A stretch of DNA of 64,000 nt from Acinetobacter pullicarnis (GTDB lineage Bacteria > Pseudomonadota > Gammaproteobacteria > Pseudomonadales > Moraxellaceae), in contig NZ_VCMZ01000001.1 of the NCBI RefSeq assembly GCF_006352475.1, positions 1,612,001-1,676,000 on the forward strand, in the 5' to 3' direction. The notes under the pieces are model-generated. The model had not been told where the DNA came from, made no database searches, and worked only from the letters and a program-made list of their open reading frames with translations. A program made the translations under genes and the position numbers. Within the stretch, counting starts at the first letter, position 1. Each line of letters begins with the position of its first letter. Of this stretch, positions 17,676 through 27,550 are shown piece after piece.

Positions 17676-20057
17676 TTATTTGTCTTGTTTAGTCTTTTCT
17701 TCAGCGAGGAAGAACCAAGTGTCTAGAACAGAGTCTGGATTTAAGGAAACTGAGTCAATTCCTTGCTCCATTAACCAAAGCGCTAGGTCAGGATGATCTG
17801 ACGGGCCTTGACCACAAATACCAACATATTTGCCAGCTTTACGACATGCATGAATCGCCATTGAAAGCAGTGCTTTAACCGCTGGATCACGCTCATCAAA
17901 TAGATGAGAAACAATACCAGAGTCACGGTCTAAACCAAGGGTCAATTGCGTTAAGTCATTTGAACCAATAGAGAAACCATCAAAATGTTCAAGGAATTGC
18001 TCAGCCAATAATGCATTGGTTGGTAATTCACACATCATGATGACTTTTAGGCCATTCTCACCACGTTTTAGACCATTGAGTGCAAGCAATTCAATGACGC
18101 GTTTTGCTTCAGCAACAGTACGCACAAATGGGATCATGATTTGAATATTGGTTAAGCCCATTTCGTCACGGGCTTTTTTCAATGCACGGCATTCAAGTTC
18201 AAAACAATCACGGAAATTGTCAGAAACATAACGGCTCGCACCACGGAAGCCCAACATTGGGTTTTCTTCTTCTGGCTCGTATAACTTACCGCCAATCAGG
18301 TTTGCATATTCATTTGATTTAAAATCTGACATACGAACGATGACAGGTTTGTCTGCAAATGCAGCTGCAAGTGTTGAAATACCTTCAACCAGTTTTTCAA
18401 CATAGAACTCGATTGGAGAAGCATAACCCGCAGTACGTGCAAGGACAGCAGCACGTGTTTCGCGTGGTAGGCTATCGATGTTGAGTAAGGCTTTAGGATG
18501 CACACCAATCATACGGTTGATGATGAATTCTAAACGTGCAAGGCCGATCCCTTCGTTTGGCATTTGCGCAAAATCGAAAGCACGGTCAGGGTTACCGACG
18601 TTCATCATAATTTTGAAAGCAAGTTTCGGCATAGACTCAATTGAGTTACGCTGAATTTCAAAATCTAATGCGCCTTCATAAATGAAGCCCGTATCGCCTT
18701 CAGCACAAGACACAGTCACTTCTTGACCATCAGTCAAGACTTCAGTGGCATTACCACAACCAACGATTGCAGGGACACCAAGTTCACGTGCAATAATTGC
18801 AGCGTGACAGGTACGACCACCACGGTTAGTGACAATCGCTGCAGCACGTTTCATGACCGGTTCCCAGTCTGGATCCGTCATGTCTGAAACGAGTACATCA
18901 CCTGGTTGTACTTTGTCCATTTCTTTGATTGAAGTGACAATACGTACACGACCAGAACCAATGCGTTGACCAATTGAACGGCCTTCACACAATACATTGC
19001 CTTTTTGTTTGAGCAAGTAGCGTTCCATGGTGCCTACGTTTTCACGGCTTTTCACTGTTTCAGGACGTGCCTGTACAATATAAAGTTGGCCGTCATCACC
19101 GTCTTTCGCCCATTCGATGTCCATTGGCGCATCATAATGTTTTTCAATAATGAGTGCTTGACGCGCCAATTCTTGAAGCTCGAAATCATTGAGTGCAAAT
19201 TGTTGACGCTCAGGTTTTTCAACATCAACCACGACAACAGATTTTGCGGTAGAGCCTTCTTCGCCATAAACCATTTTTTGGTGCTTAGAGCCCAAGTTGC
19301 GACGAATCACGGCATGCTTACCAGCATTTAACAGTGGTTTTGAAATATAGAATTCATCAGGGTTTACCGCCCCTTGAACCACCATTTCACCCAAACCATA
19401 AGACGCAGTAATAAAGACGACATCACGGAAACCAGATTCGGTATCAAGTGTAAACATGACACCAGCAGAACCCGTCTCTGAACGTACCATGCGTTGAATA
19501 CCCGCAGATAACGCAACGATGTCGTGTGCAAAGTTTTGATGGACGCGGTAAGAAATTGCACGGTCATTATATAAAGACGCAAAGACTTCTTTAATTGCAA
19601 TCAGGACATTGTCGATGCCGCGAATATTTAAGAAGGTTTCTTGTTGACCGGCAAAAGATGCTTCTGGTAAATCTTCTGCAGTTGCTGAAGAGCGAACTGC
19701 AACAGCAATATCTGGATTGCCATTAGACAGTGCTGTAAATGCATCGCGAACTTCTTTTTCAAGTCCTGGCGTCAGTGGAGTGTCAACAATCCATTGGCGA
19801 ATTTTGGCGCCTGAGGCAGCCAAGGCATTGACATCATCAACGTTGAGTTGATCTAACTCAGCTTTAATTTTGGCATTTAAACCACTTTGTTCAAGGAATT
19901 CGCGGTAAGCCTCAGCAGTTGTTGCAAAGCCACCTGGGACAGATACACCAGCATTTGCTAAATGACTGATCATTTCTCCAAGGGAAGAGTTTTTACCACC
20001 CACGATCTCAACGTCGTGTTTCCCTAGTTTTTCCAGACCGATTACGCGTGCTTCCAA
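17676..20057 (-). CDS. ppsA: phosphoenolpyruvate synthase
   Basis: 793 aa, as in E. coli (792). It converts pyruvate + ATP to PEP + AMP + Pi for gluconeogenesis. N-terminal PPDK ATP-grasp domain ([15 protein letters not shown]), swivelling domain with the phosphohistidine motif [18 protein letters not shown], and a C-terminal PEP-binding barrel with [16 protein letters not shown] and [12 protein letters not shown], which holds the catalytic cysteine. Divergent from ppsR, its regulatory kinase/phosphorylase, which acts on the conserved Thr next to the catalytic His (GGRTCH). Confidence 0.98.
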   Translation of the reverse strand: MEARVIGLEKLGKHDVEIVGGKNSSLGEMISHLANAGVSVPGGFATTAEAYREFLEQSGLNAKIKAELDQLNVDDVNALAASGAKIRQWIVDTPLTPGLEKEVRDAFTALSNGNPDIAVAVRSSATAEDLPEASFAGQQETFLNIRGIDNVLIAIKEVFASLYNDRAISYRVHQNFAHDIVALSAGIQRMVRSETGSAGVMFTLDTESGFRDVVFITASYGLGEMVVQGAVNPDEFYISKPLLNAGKHAVIRRNLGSKHQKMVYGEEGSTAKSVVVVDVEKPERQQFALNDFELQELARQALIIEKHYDAPMDIEWAKDGDDGQLYIVQARPETVKSRENVGTMERYLLKQKGNVLCEGRSIGQRIGSGRVRIVTSIKEMDKVQPGDVLVSDMTDPDWEPVMKRAAAIVTNRGGRTCHAAIIARELGVPAIVGCGNATEVLTDGQEVTVSCAEGDTGFIYEGALDFEIQRNSIESMPKLAFKIMMNVGNPDRAFDFAQMPNEGIGLARLEFIINRMIGVHPKALLNIDSLPRETRAAVLARTAGYASPIEFYVEKLVEGISTLAAAFADKPVIVRMSDFKSNEYANLIGGKLYEPEEENPMLGFRGASRYVSDNFRDCFELECRALKKARDEMGLTNIQIMIPFVRTVAEAKRVIELLALNGLKRGENGLKVIMMCELPTNALLAEQFLEHFDGFSIGSNDLTQLTLGLDRDSGIVSHLFDERDPAVKALLSMAIHACRKAGKYVGICGQGPSDHPDLALWLMEQGIDSVSLNPDSVLDTWFFLAEEKTKQDK

Positions 20058-20214
20058 AGGTTGTTACTCCACTTTTGCAGTATTAATCAATATCTTGGCA
20101 TGTAAATATAACCAAAAAACTTAGCATTTCACGTTAACTAAGCGACAGGTCATGTAAGATGGGTTTACTATAAAGATTATAGAGCGCTAAGACAAATGTT
20201 TGAGGATAAATTTA

Positions 20215-21051
20215 ATGACAGAAAGTAAACAAATAAAGCGAAGTGTCTTTTTTATTTCCGATGGCACTGCAATTACTGCAGAAACCTTAGGTCATTCATT
20301 GCTCGCGCAGTTTCCAAATGTAGATTTTGATATTCACATTATTCCTTATATCAGTACCGAAGAAGCGGCAATGGAAGTGGTGGCCGATATTAACCGCTGT
20401 GCCGATAAAGACGGGCAAATGCCGTTGGTATTTGATACCTTGGTTGACCCTTATGTACGCGATATTATTAACACCGCGCATGCAGTTAATTTAGACGTAT
20501 TTGAGGGGTTAATTAGTAAGCTCTCTGATGTGTTGGGCACCATCCCTACAACTTTAGTCGGGCAGACCCATGCTGTAACCGATTCTGAGTATTATAAAGC
20601 CCGTATTGATGCAGTACATTTTGCTTTGGACAATGATGATGGTGCACGTACCCGTCATTATGACAAAGCAGATTTGATTTTAATTGGGGTCTCTCGTTCA
20701 GGTAAAACACCAACATCGATTTATTTATCTTTGCAGTTCGGTATTCGAGTGGCGAACTACCCTTTAACTGAAGAAGATTTAGACGACAACCGTTTACCCG
20801 CTGTATTAAAAGCGCATAAAAATAAATTATTCGGTTTAATGATCGATGCAGAACGTTTGGTTGCCATTCGTTCAGAACGTAAAGCCAATAGCCGTTATGC
20901 CAGCTTTAGCCAATGTCAGATGGAATTACGTGCAGTCGAGGGTATTTTTATTTCGGAAGGAATTAAATATTTAAATGTCTCTGAAATGTCGATTGAAGAA
21001 ATTTCAACCCGCGTACTACAAATGGCGGGATTAAAACGTCGTATTGGTTAA
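20215..21051 (+). CDS. ppsR: PEP synthase regulatory protein (kinase/pyrophosphorylase)
   Basis: 278 aa from MTESKQIKRSVFFISDGT (E. coli PpsR 277). An upstream in-frame TTG would add five residues, but GAGGA 9 bases before the ATG favours this start. The DUF299 signatures are VFFISDGTAITAETLGHSLL, the P-loop LIGVSRSGKTPTSIYLS and FGIRVANYPL. It reversibly phosphorylates PpsA with ADP as donor and dephosphorylates it with Pi. It is divergent from ppsA across a 157-base promoter region. Confidence 0.96.
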   Translation: MTESKQIKRSVFFISDGTAITAETLGHSLLAQFPNVDFDIHIIPYISTEEAAMEVVADINRCADKDGQMPLVFDTLVDPYVRDIINTAHAVNLDVFEGLISKLSDVLGTIPTTLVGQTHAVTDSEYYKARIDAVHFALDNDDGARTRHYDKADLILIGVSRSGKTPTSIYLSLQFGIRVANYPLTEEDLDDNRLPAVLKAHKNKLFGLMIDAERLVAIRSERKANSRYASFSQCQMELRAVEGIFISEGIKYLNVSEMSIEEISTRVLQMAGLKRRIG

Positions 21052-21090
21052 TGACTGCCTGAGATTATTAAATATAAAAGATGCAGACTT

Positions 21091-21133
21091 AAAATAACGC
21101 CATGTGGAGCAGTGCGCTACATGGCGTTATTTT
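21091..21133 (+). terminator. terminator of ppsR
   Basis: AAAATAACGCCATGT and ACATGGCGTTATTTT form a 15-bp stem around a 13-base loop. The symmetric A/T ends also serve transcription from the azlCD side. Confidence 0.85.
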
Positions 21134-21183
21134 ATACGAGAAGTTATTGTTAAATGGCGGAGCAGGTGTTTATGGCTGCGTCA

Positions 21184-21531
21184 TTAAAATGTCACTGGCA
21201 CATAGGTATACACCAAGCCATAAGACAATGCTGCGATTAAAGTCGCAGCAACGATATTCTTAAACTTATAATACAGTGCGATGAGGACGATAAATCCAAC
21301 CGACATGGCAATTACTTTATTGGGCATCTCAATTAAAGGCGGTAAGGTGGCGACCACCAGCATTGAGGTAATTGCAGCAATACCAATAGAGCCGAGCGCA
21401 ATACCAAGCCAGACCGGACTGTTTCGCGATTCAGATTTATTGCGTTTTTCAATCAGATATAATGGGCCAAAACGTGAAGCAAAATTGGCGATACCCACAA
21501 TAATTCCAATTAATATAATTTCTAAACTCAT
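21184..21531 (-). CDS. azlD: AzlD family transport protein
   Basis: 115 aa with four hydrophobic segments. The pattern IGIANFASRFGPLYLIEKR and PVWLGIALGSIGIAAITSML is typical of AzlD, the small partner of AzlC in branched-chain amino acid export. It overlaps the azlC stop by 4 bases, so the two are translationally coupled. Confidence 0.85.
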   Translation of the reverse strand: MSLEIILIGIIVGIANFASRFGPLYLIEKRNKSESRNSPVWLGIALGSIGIAAITSMLVVATLPPLIEMPNKVIAMSVGFIVLIALYYKFKNIVAATLIAALSYGLVYTYVPVTF

Positions 21532-22277
21532 GCGACTTCTCTATTTTTATGTTTTGCTTTTAACACATAATACTCAAATAAACCCGCGGCAATACCCGAT
21601 AAAATACCCAAGAAAATTGCAGCTGATAAATTAATCCAATAGCAGGCAAGGGCAGCACTGATAAAGGTGACCACCACCACCAGCGTGTGTTTTTTCTCAA
21701 AGGCTGCTAATAAAAAGCTGAGAAAGAGTGCGGGCAGTAAAAAGTCTAATGCAGCTTGCATAAATAATGGTAGATGCGTGATTTGATTGGCAAACAATCC
21801 ACCCAAGAGTGAGCCTAAACTCCATGACAGCCAACTAAATAGGCTGAGGCCAAGCATCCAAGATTCAGTCCATTGTTGGCGACGTTGAGAAAGTTGAATC
21901 ATGCCACTGGCAAAAACTTCGTCGGTCATTCCCCATGACCAAAGCGCAGTTTTCTTTAGATTGAGCCGATCTTGAATCAAGTTATACAGTGCCGGACCAT
22001 ATAAAACATGTCGGATATCTAAGGCAATGACCGTGAGTGCAGCCATCCAAATCGAACTTCCACTGGCCAGCAGGGCAACCACCAAGAATTGACTGGCACC
22101 AGCATACATGGTGCAAGAGAGAAACAGTGCTTCCCAAGGACTAAAGCCGAATTGAGTTGCAGAGACACCAAACGCAAAGGACACAGGCAAGTAGGTGAAA
22201 ATAATAACCTGACTGTCTTTGGCACCTTGCAGAAATTGAGAAAATGAAGCGCTTAAAGCGCTATTGTGCTGAGACAC
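21528..22277 (-). CDS. azlC: AzlC family branched-chain amino acid exporter permease
   Basis: 249 aa with seven or eight membrane helices. The family motif near the N-terminus reads VSFAFGVSATQFGFSPWEALFLSCTMYAGASQF, followed by ALDIRHVLYGPAL and WGMTDEVFA, all characteristic of AzlC/YgaZ. It probably exports branched-chain or related amino acids with AzlD. Divergent from a small lipoprotein gene. Confidence 0.9.
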   Translation of the reverse strand: MSQHNSALSASFSQFLQGAKDSQVIIFTYLPVSFAFGVSATQFGFSPWEALFLSCTMYAGASQFLVVALLASGSSIWMAALTVIALDIRHVLYGPALYNLIQDRLNLKKTALWSWGMTDEVFASGMIQLSQRRQQWTESWMLGLSLFSWLSWSLGSLLGGLFANQITHLPLFMQAALDFLLPALFLSFLLAAFEKKHTLVVVVTFISAALACYWINLSAAIFLGILSGIAAGLFEYYVLKAKHKNREVA

Positions 22278-22388
22278 CGTGCACCTGTTTTAAATATGAA
22301 TGTATTTTAGCGGAGGGGATTAAATAGGTTGAGAATTATAACCGAATTTAATAGCATAGTGCTGATTAGTTTAAAGATGCGATATATC

Positions 22389-22865
22389 ATGCCGGCGAAT
22401 AACGTTCGTGCTTGGGGGCTAGGAGCTGTGATTTTAACAGCAGGGTTATTGCAAGCCTGTAACCAGCCTGATGAACAGACAGCTGCAAAAGTCGAAATTA
22501 AAGCAGCACCAAAGTTAGATAATGATGCGACGATTTATGCGCAGAAAGCTTGGGTGTTGATCAATGAAACGGACGTTTACGTTTCTCGTAAGCAGTTGAA
22601 TCTCATTGAAGATAAAGTGCGTAAACCGGTGCGTAAACTCAGCACGGAGTGGCGGATCAATGTCAAAATGACAGACTCAGTCACCGAAGGTAAATATGCG
22701 CTCTGCCGTAAAGCGCTGACCAGTTTAGACAGCTGGGCCAGAGCAACCCTCGAAAAAGATAAATTGATGAGTCAAAAGCAACAAGACTATGAGCGTGATA
22801 AAGCACAATGTAAAGATGCCATTGCTCAACCCGCTTTAGGCAATACTTCACCAAAGTCAGGTTAA
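22389..22865 (+). CDS. small lipoprotein of unknown function
   Basis: 158 aa from MPANNVRAWGLGAVILTAGL, giving a standard lipoprotein signal with lipobox LLQAC. In-frame ATGs also lie 4 and 20 codons upstream; none has a clear Shine-Dalgarno, and the shortest gives the most normal signal peptide. The mature part is charged (VSRKQLNLIEDKVRKPVRKL; LEKDKLMSQKQQDYERDK) and probably helical, with two further cysteines. No family recognised. A terminator hairpin follows at 22907-22937. Confidence 0.75.
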   Translation: MPANNVRAWGLGAVILTAGLLQACNQPDEQTAAKVEIKAAPKLDNDATIYAQKAWVLINETDVYVSRKQLNLIEDKVRKPVRKLSTEWRINVKMTDSVTEGKYALCRKALTSLDSWARATLEKDKLMSQKQQDYERDKAQCKDAIAQPALGNTSPKSG

Positions 22866-22906
22866 AGCAATTTGTATTATTGATCATCTCGAAAATTAAA
22901 CTCTGA

Positions 22907-22937
22907 AACCACCATGCACCCACAGTGCCTGGTGGTT
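22907..22937. terminator. convergent terminator
   Basis: AACCACCA and TGGTGGTT pair around a 15-base loop and continue into TTTTG on the + strand. It lies between the convergent lipoprotein gene and the repeat-protein gene. Confidence 0.65.
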
Positions 22938-22952
22938 TTGTTTTAAGCTGCA

Positions 22953-23306
22953 TTATGATTTGGCTTTGGGTAAAGCATTTGGCGTTGGGGCTTTGGGCGG
23001 TGCAACGTTTGTGGTTACTGCTACTTTAGGTTGAGCGGTCGCTGCAGTGGGCTGAGGTGTTTTTGTGGTTTTTTGCGCAGTTACCGCAGTCACCTGAGAT
23101 GCTTTCGTGGTTTTTTGCGCGGTTGTAACAGCAGTCGCCTGAGATGCTTTCGTGGCTTTTTGCGCGGTTGTAACCGCAACACATTTACCGCCTTTATGAT
23201 TTGGACCAGTACCGCCAGTTAAGGTGGTGCCTTTTGGGCAAGCAAAAGCGCTCACACTGAGTAACGTCAATGCTGTTGCAGCGATGTATGTTGTGATTTT
23301 CTTCAT
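22953..23306 (-). CDS. exported Thr/Ala/Lys-rich repeat protein
   Basis: 117 aa from MKKITTYIAATALTLLSVSAFA, a clear signal peptide; the longer upstream frame adds no signal feature. A short Cys-containing segment (CPKGTTLTGGTGPNHKGGKC) precedes three to four imperfect repeats of about 15 residues (AVTTAQKxTKASQxT), then a Pro/Ala tail. The DNA repeats (about 45 bases) are also nearly identical, so copy number may vary between strains. Function unknown. Confidence 0.75.
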   Translation of the reverse strand: MKKITTYIAATALTLLSVSAFACPKGTTLTGGTGPNHKGGKCVAVTTAQKATKASQATAVTTAQKTTKASQVTAVTAQKTTKTPQPTAATAQPKVAVTTNVAPPKAPTPNALPKAKS

Positions 23307-23692
23307 GTTATTCATCTTTATTTTAGTATGGCAAAAGTGCCATCGCTCCAATTTATGCTGAAAATATAATTTTTAAAAATTAAATAAAGTTTTTTAAAGC
23401 AAATCTTTATATGAAAAAATGTTGGGTGTTATTTGAGCGATTTCGATTGTTTAGACCACTAAAAATAAAAGATATCCTGTCGGGTGGCAGCGATAGTTTT
23501 GAGGTCTGTTTTTATACTGATTTTGTTTTAGCGAGTGGCTTACTACGCCGTGTTGGAACACGCACACTTATGTGATTACTTTTTGTTCTTGTCGCTTTAA
23601 TCTATTTTTTATATGAATAATATGGCTTCAAAATCAAACAAAGTCTTGGCGAAGCAAGACTTTGTTGTACAGCTTAAAGGACGAGCAAAGAC
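23307..23692. other. gene-free stretch
   Basis: About 330 bases before the ychF terminator with AT-rich, non-coding character; it must hold the promoter of the repeat protein. I see no ORF, repeat or operator I can name. Confidence 0.4.
23637..23666 (-). terminator. terminator of ychF
   Basis: AACAAAGTCTTG and CAAGACTTTGTT form a perfect 12-bp stem with loop GCGAAG, 27 bases past the ychF stop. It is followed on the minus strand by a T-rich stretch. Confidence 0.75.
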
Positions 23693-24784
23693 TTAGACGT
23701 TAAAGCGGAAATGTAGAACATCGCCATCTTGTACGATATAAGTTTTGCCTTCTAAACGCCATTTACCTGCTTCTTTTGCACCCGCTTCACCGTTGTATTG
23801 AATAAAGTCATCGTATGCCACACATTCAGCACGAATAAAGCCTTTTTCAAAGTCAGTGTGAATTACACCCGCTGCTTGTGGTGCGGTTGCGCCAACTTTA
23901 ACGGTCCAAGCACGAACTTCTTGAACACCAGCAGTAAAGTAAGTTTGTAGTCCAAGCAAGTTATAACCTGCACGAATTACGATGTTTAGGCCTGGTTCTT
24001 CCATGCCCATTGCTTCTAAAAACTCAGCACGCTCATCATCTTCAAGCAAAGAGATTTCTGATTCGACCTGGTTGCATAAAGGCACAACAATCGCGTTTTC
24101 TTCAGCAGCCAGTTTTTGCACTGCTTCTAAATGTGGATTATTTTCAAAACCATCTTCAGCAACGTTGGCGATGTACATGATTGGTTTAAGCGTCAATAAA
24201 CCGAAGCTACGGATCGCTTTACGCTCATCGTCAGACAAATCTGCAGCACGTGCAGGCTTACCTTCATTGAGTAATGGTAAGATTTTTTCAAGCACTGCTT
24301 TGGTTGTAAGCGCATCTTTATCACCGCTTTTTGCACTTTTGCTTAAACGAAGAACCGCTTTGCTTACGGTATCCATATCAGAGAGCGCAAGTTCAGTGTT
24401 GATGGTTGCAATATCATCGAGTGGGTCAATTTTGTTGTTGACGTGAATAACGTTGTCATCTTCAAAACAACGAACCACATGTGCAATGGCATCGGTTTCA
24501 CGAATGTTGGCCAAAAATTGGTTACCTAAGCCTTCGCCTTTGGAAGCACCTGCAACTAAGCCTGCAATATCAACGAATTCCATTGATGTTGGAATAGTAC
24601 GTTGTGGCTTTACAATCGCTGCCAGTTTGTCCATACGCGCATCTGGCACAGGAACAACGCCAGTATTGGGCTCAATCGTACAAAACGGGAAGTTCTCAGC
24701 AGCAATCGCTGCTTTAGTTAAGGCATTGAAAAGGGTAGATTTACCGACATTGGGCAAGCCCACAATTCCACAATTAAAACCCAT
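23693..24784 (-). CDS. ychF: redox-responsive ATPase YchF/OLA1
   Basis: 363 aa Obg-family P-loop NTPase: Walker [15 protein letters not shown] at residue 7, switch region [22 protein letters not shown], and NVAEDG in place of the GTP-specific NKxD, which fits its known ATP preference. A coiled-coil insertion is followed by the C-terminal TGS domain ([20 protein letters not shown]...[11 protein letters not shown]). It binds ribosomes and takes part in stress responses. Single gene with its own terminator. Confidence 0.97.
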   Translation of the reverse strand: MGFNCGIVGLPNVGKSTLFNALTKAAIAAENFPFCTIEPNTGVVPVPDARMDKLAAIVKPQRTIPTSMEFVDIAGLVAGASKGEGLGNQFLANIRETDAIAHVVRCFEDDNVIHVNNKIDPLDDIATINTELALSDMDTVSKAVLRLSKSAKSGDKDALTTKAVLEKILPLLNEGKPARAADLSDDERKAIRSFGLLTLKPIMYIANVAEDGFENNPHLEAVQKLAAEENAIVVPLCNQVESEISLLEDDERAEFLEAMGMEEPGLNIVIRAGYNLLGLQTYFTAGVQEVRAWTVKVGATAPQAAGVIHTDFEKGFIRAECVAYDDFIQYNGEAGAKEAGKWRLEGKTYIVQDGDVLHFRFNV

Positions 24785-24941
24785 GTAAAACTCACAAAGT
24801 ATTCAATAAAAAATTGTTCACGATTTTACATGAAAGCCGGGTCGAGAGGGAATATTTGTGTATCAATATATCTGTGTTCAGCTGAAATAGAGCAAGCTGA
24901 CCTGTCAGATGAGCAGTTCAGCTTGGCTTTTTAGCACAGTT

Positions 24942-25601
24942 TTAGTGTTTGCGTTTATCCAAATGCAGTGCAACTTGATCGCCAAGAGCTTGTACTAGCA
25001 TCACTAAAATAACCAGAACCACGATTACAGCCAACATGACTTGCATATCAAAGCGTTGATAACCATAGCGATAGGCGATATCGCCCAAACCGCCTGCACC
25101 AATGGCACCCGCAATTGCAGAGGAGTTAATCATGGTGACGATGGTAACGGTAAATCCGGCCACAATGCCCGGTAAAGCCTCAGGTAACAGCACATGCCAA
25201 ATAATTTGTTGGCGATTACAGCCAATGGCTTGAGCTGCCTCGATTAAACCTTGATCGACTTCACGGAGGCTGAGCTCTGCAATACGTGCAAAAAATGGGG
25301 TGGCTGCAATACTGAGCGGCACCACTGCCGCCCATACACCATAACTGGTGCCGACGATTAAGCGTGTGAGGGGGATGAGCGCCACCATTAAAATCAGAAA
25401 AGGAATAGAACGACTGATATTGACAATGGAACCAAGTGTTTGATTGAGACGCTTGGCGGGGCGAATTCCATTCTTAGCGCTACAGACCAAAAGGACCGCC
25501 ATGGGCAAGCCAAAAATCAAAGCAACAGCAGCGGAAACACCGACCATCAAGAGGGTGTCTATACTGCCTGTGATCAGTAAATTAATGAGTTGGTCGTGCA
25601 T
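24942..25601 (-). CDS. metI: MetI-type ABC transporter permease
   Basis: 219 aa from MHDQLINLLITGSIDTLLMVG. Five membrane helices and the EAA loop (EAAQAIGCNRQQIIWHVLLPEALPGI) mark the MetI family. The start lies inside the end of metN (20-base overlap). The operon context with sulfur-scavenging flavoenzymes suggests the substrate may be an organosulfur compound or methionine. A hairpin (AAGCTGA/TCAGCTT, 24894-24924) lies downstream but its T-run points the wrong way for this operon. Confidence 0.88.
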   Translation of the reverse strand: MHDQLINLLITGSIDTLLMVGVSAAVALIFGLPMAVLLVCSAKNGIRPAKRLNQTLGSIVNISRSIPFLILMVALIPLTRLIVGTSYGVWAAVVPLSIAATPFFARIAELSLREVDQGLIEAAQAIGCNRQQIIWHVLLPEALPGIVAGFTVTIVTMINSSAIAGAIGAGGLGDIAYRYGYQRFDMQVMLAVIVVLVILVMLVQALGDQVALHLDKRKH

Positions 25602-26670
25602 AGCCAAGCACCTCAAGCTGAATAGAATTGGCATCAAGTCGTTGTCGCAGAGTATTAAAATCAAGTGCTAGATTGGCGACAGCCAGTAACAAGCAACCCA
25701 CCACATGATTTTGAATCTGATCGACTTGGCTTTGATATAAATGCACAGGGGCATCAAAGGCTTGCAAAATGGCACTGAGATCAGGGCAATGTGCTGCGCT
25801 CACCGCATATTTTAATTTTAAAATACTGTGGGTTAATGGCTGATTGAGGGCAGTTACTTGGGTCTTATCGGCATAGATGTGGAAATCTAACGTTGCGCTA
25901 TCGAGATTCAGCAATTCTTGAGTAATGCGTTGCTGTGGTTGAGAAAATACTGACCAGACTTGACCTGATTCAACGATTTCTCCTTGATCAATCACCACCA
26001 CCTGATCACAAATCTCACGAATCACCTGCATTTCATGGGTAATTAATACGATGGTGATGCCAAATTGCTGATTAATTTTTTTGAGTAGTGCCAAAATACT
26101 GGCGGTACTTTCAGGATCAAGTGCAGATGTGGCTTCATCACACAGTAAAAGTTCAGGTTGATTGACCAGTGCTCGTGCAATGCCAACACGTTGTTTTTGC
26201 CCACCAGACAGTTGCGCTGGATAGTGCTGAGCTTTATCACTTAAGCCCACCAGTGCTAACATTTGCTCCACTTGGGTGTTGATGCTTGAGCGATCAGTTC
26301 CTGCAATTTTTAAAGGCAGGGCAATATTTTCCCAAACAGTTTTGGCAGACAGTAAATTAAAATGCTGAAAGATCATTCCAATTTTTTGTCTGAGTCGATT
26401 GAGTTGTTGTTGGTTTAAAACCTCGATCTGCTGTTGCTCAATGTGAATACTGCCAGTGTCAATCGGCTCAAGACCATTGAGGGTACGCAACAATGATGAT
26501 TTTCCTGCACCACTTTTTCCAATGATGCCTAAAATACGGCCTTGTGGAATATCGAGATTGATTTCTTTCAGGGCATGAATGCGTTGATTATTGATTTCAT
26601 AGTATTTATTCAGTTGTCGAATTTGAATATGCGCTGTTGAAAACAGTGATTGAGTACCAAAGCTAACCAT
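25582..26670 (-). CDS. metN: MetN-type ABC transporter ATPase
   Basis: 362 aa. Walker A GKSGAGKSSLLRTLNG, signature LSGGQKQRVGIARAL and Walker B LLLCDEATSALD are intact. The C-terminal part (from about 260) resembles the NIL/ACT-like domain that binds methionine and inhibits transport in MetN. It overlaps metI and lies 11 bases after metQ. Confidence 0.9.
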   Translation of the reverse strand: MVSFGTQSLFSTAHIQIRQLNKYYEINNQRIHALKEINLDIPQGRILGIIGKSGAGKSSLLRTLNGLEPIDTGSIHIEQQQIEVLNQQQLNRLRQKIGMIFQHFNLLSAKTVWENIALPLKIAGTDRSSINTQVEQMLALVGLSDKAQHYPAQLSGGQKQRVGIARALVNQPELLLCDEATSALDPESTASILALLKKINQQFGITIVLITHEMQVIREICDQVVVIDQGEIVESGQVWSVFSQPQQRITQELLNLDSATLDFHIYADKTQVTALNQPLTHSILKLKYAVSAAHCPDLSAILQAFDAPVHLYQSQVDQIQNHVVGCLLLAVANLALDFNTLRQRLDANSIQLEVLGYARPTH

Positions 26671-26681
26671 ATTTAAGCTCC

Positions 26682-27521
26682 TTATTTCCAGCCCGGAAAC
26701 CAGAGTTTTGCGCCAAATTCTTGATCTAAAGACGCTTTAACTTTGGGTGAGTTTTGGTAGATTTCGACAAATTTTTTCAAACGGCCCTCTGTGTCTTGAT
26801 AATCATCGCGTACGACAAAAAGAATGGCATAACGGTTATTGGTTGTGTCATCAAAAATTAAGGCACTCTCTGGATCGGCAGTTTTGGCTAAACGTAAATA
26901 ATGTGGATAACCAAAGGCCAAGTCTGCATCATCAAGAGCACGTGCAGTTTGTGGGCCTTCAACTTCGATGAACTGTAAGTCTTTGGGGTTTTGTACAATG
27001 TCAGCAAGTGTTGAAAGTGAATTGTTGGCATCTTTAAGCTGAATTAACTTCGCTTGTTGTAGCAGTAGTAAGGCGCGTCCTTGATTGACGGGATCATTGG
27101 GTACGACGACACGGGCAGCTTGTGGTAAGTCCGCCAAGGCATGATATTTTTTAGAATACAAACCGACATGCGATGCAGCTCCCGTCGCAAAGGCTTTAAG
27201 TTTAAAGCCAGTTTCACGCAGGGTATTGTCTAAAAAAGGTTGGTGTTGAAAGAAGTTTGCATCAATATCCCCATGATTTAAGGTGATATTGGGGGTATTC
27301 CAGTCGGAGAACTCCACCAGTTTTACATCCAGCCCTTGTTGTTTGGCTTCATCGGCAGCCACTTGTAAGGTTTTGGCAAAGGAAGGGCTCATCCCAATCA
27401 CCAAGGGTTGCAGCGCTGCACTTGGTTTGCTGAACTGTGTTTTATAAAGTATGGCCGCAACGACGACGATTGCGAGTGCGGCAAGACTGAAGATGGCTTT
27501 TTTGCCAGCTGTTAACGCCAT
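26682..27521 (-). CDS. metQ: MetQ/NlpA-family substrate-binding protein without lipobox
   Basis: 279 aa from MALTAGKKAIFSLAALAIVVV; GAGGGGAA lies 5 bases upstream of this ATG and rules out the longer frame. NlpA-family motifs are visible (LVIGMSPSFAKTLQVAADEAK; NFFQHQPFLDNTL; VPNDPVNQGRALLLLQQAKL). It has no cysteine in the signal region, so unlike E. coli MetQ it is probably anchored by the uncleaved N-terminal helix or released. Part of the SfnB-LLM-MetQNI operon. Confidence 0.87.
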   Translation of the reverse strand: MALTAGKKAIFSLAALAIVVVAAILYKTQFSKPSAALQPLVIGMSPSFAKTLQVAADEAKQQGLDVKLVEFSDWNTPNITLNHGDIDANFFQHQPFLDNTLRETGFKLKAFATGAASHVGLYSKKYHALADLPQAARVVVPNDPVNQGRALLLLQQAKLIQLKDANNSLSTLADIVQNPKDLQFIEVEGPQTARALDDADLAFGYPHYLRLAKTADPESALIFDDTTNNRYAILFVVRDDYQDTEGRLKKFVEIYQNSPKVKASLDQEFGAKLWFPGWK

Positions 27522-27550
27522 AAGATTCCCCTCAAATATCAATATTTCGA

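Noticed and set aside
20200..20214. TTG start adding five residues to ppsR
   Set aside because: It would overlap the Shine-Dalgarno used by the ATG at 20215, and family length fits the ATG.
24894..24924. Terminator of metI
   Set aside because: The hairpin is real but its T-run is on the + strand side, opposite to the operon, so it is not called.
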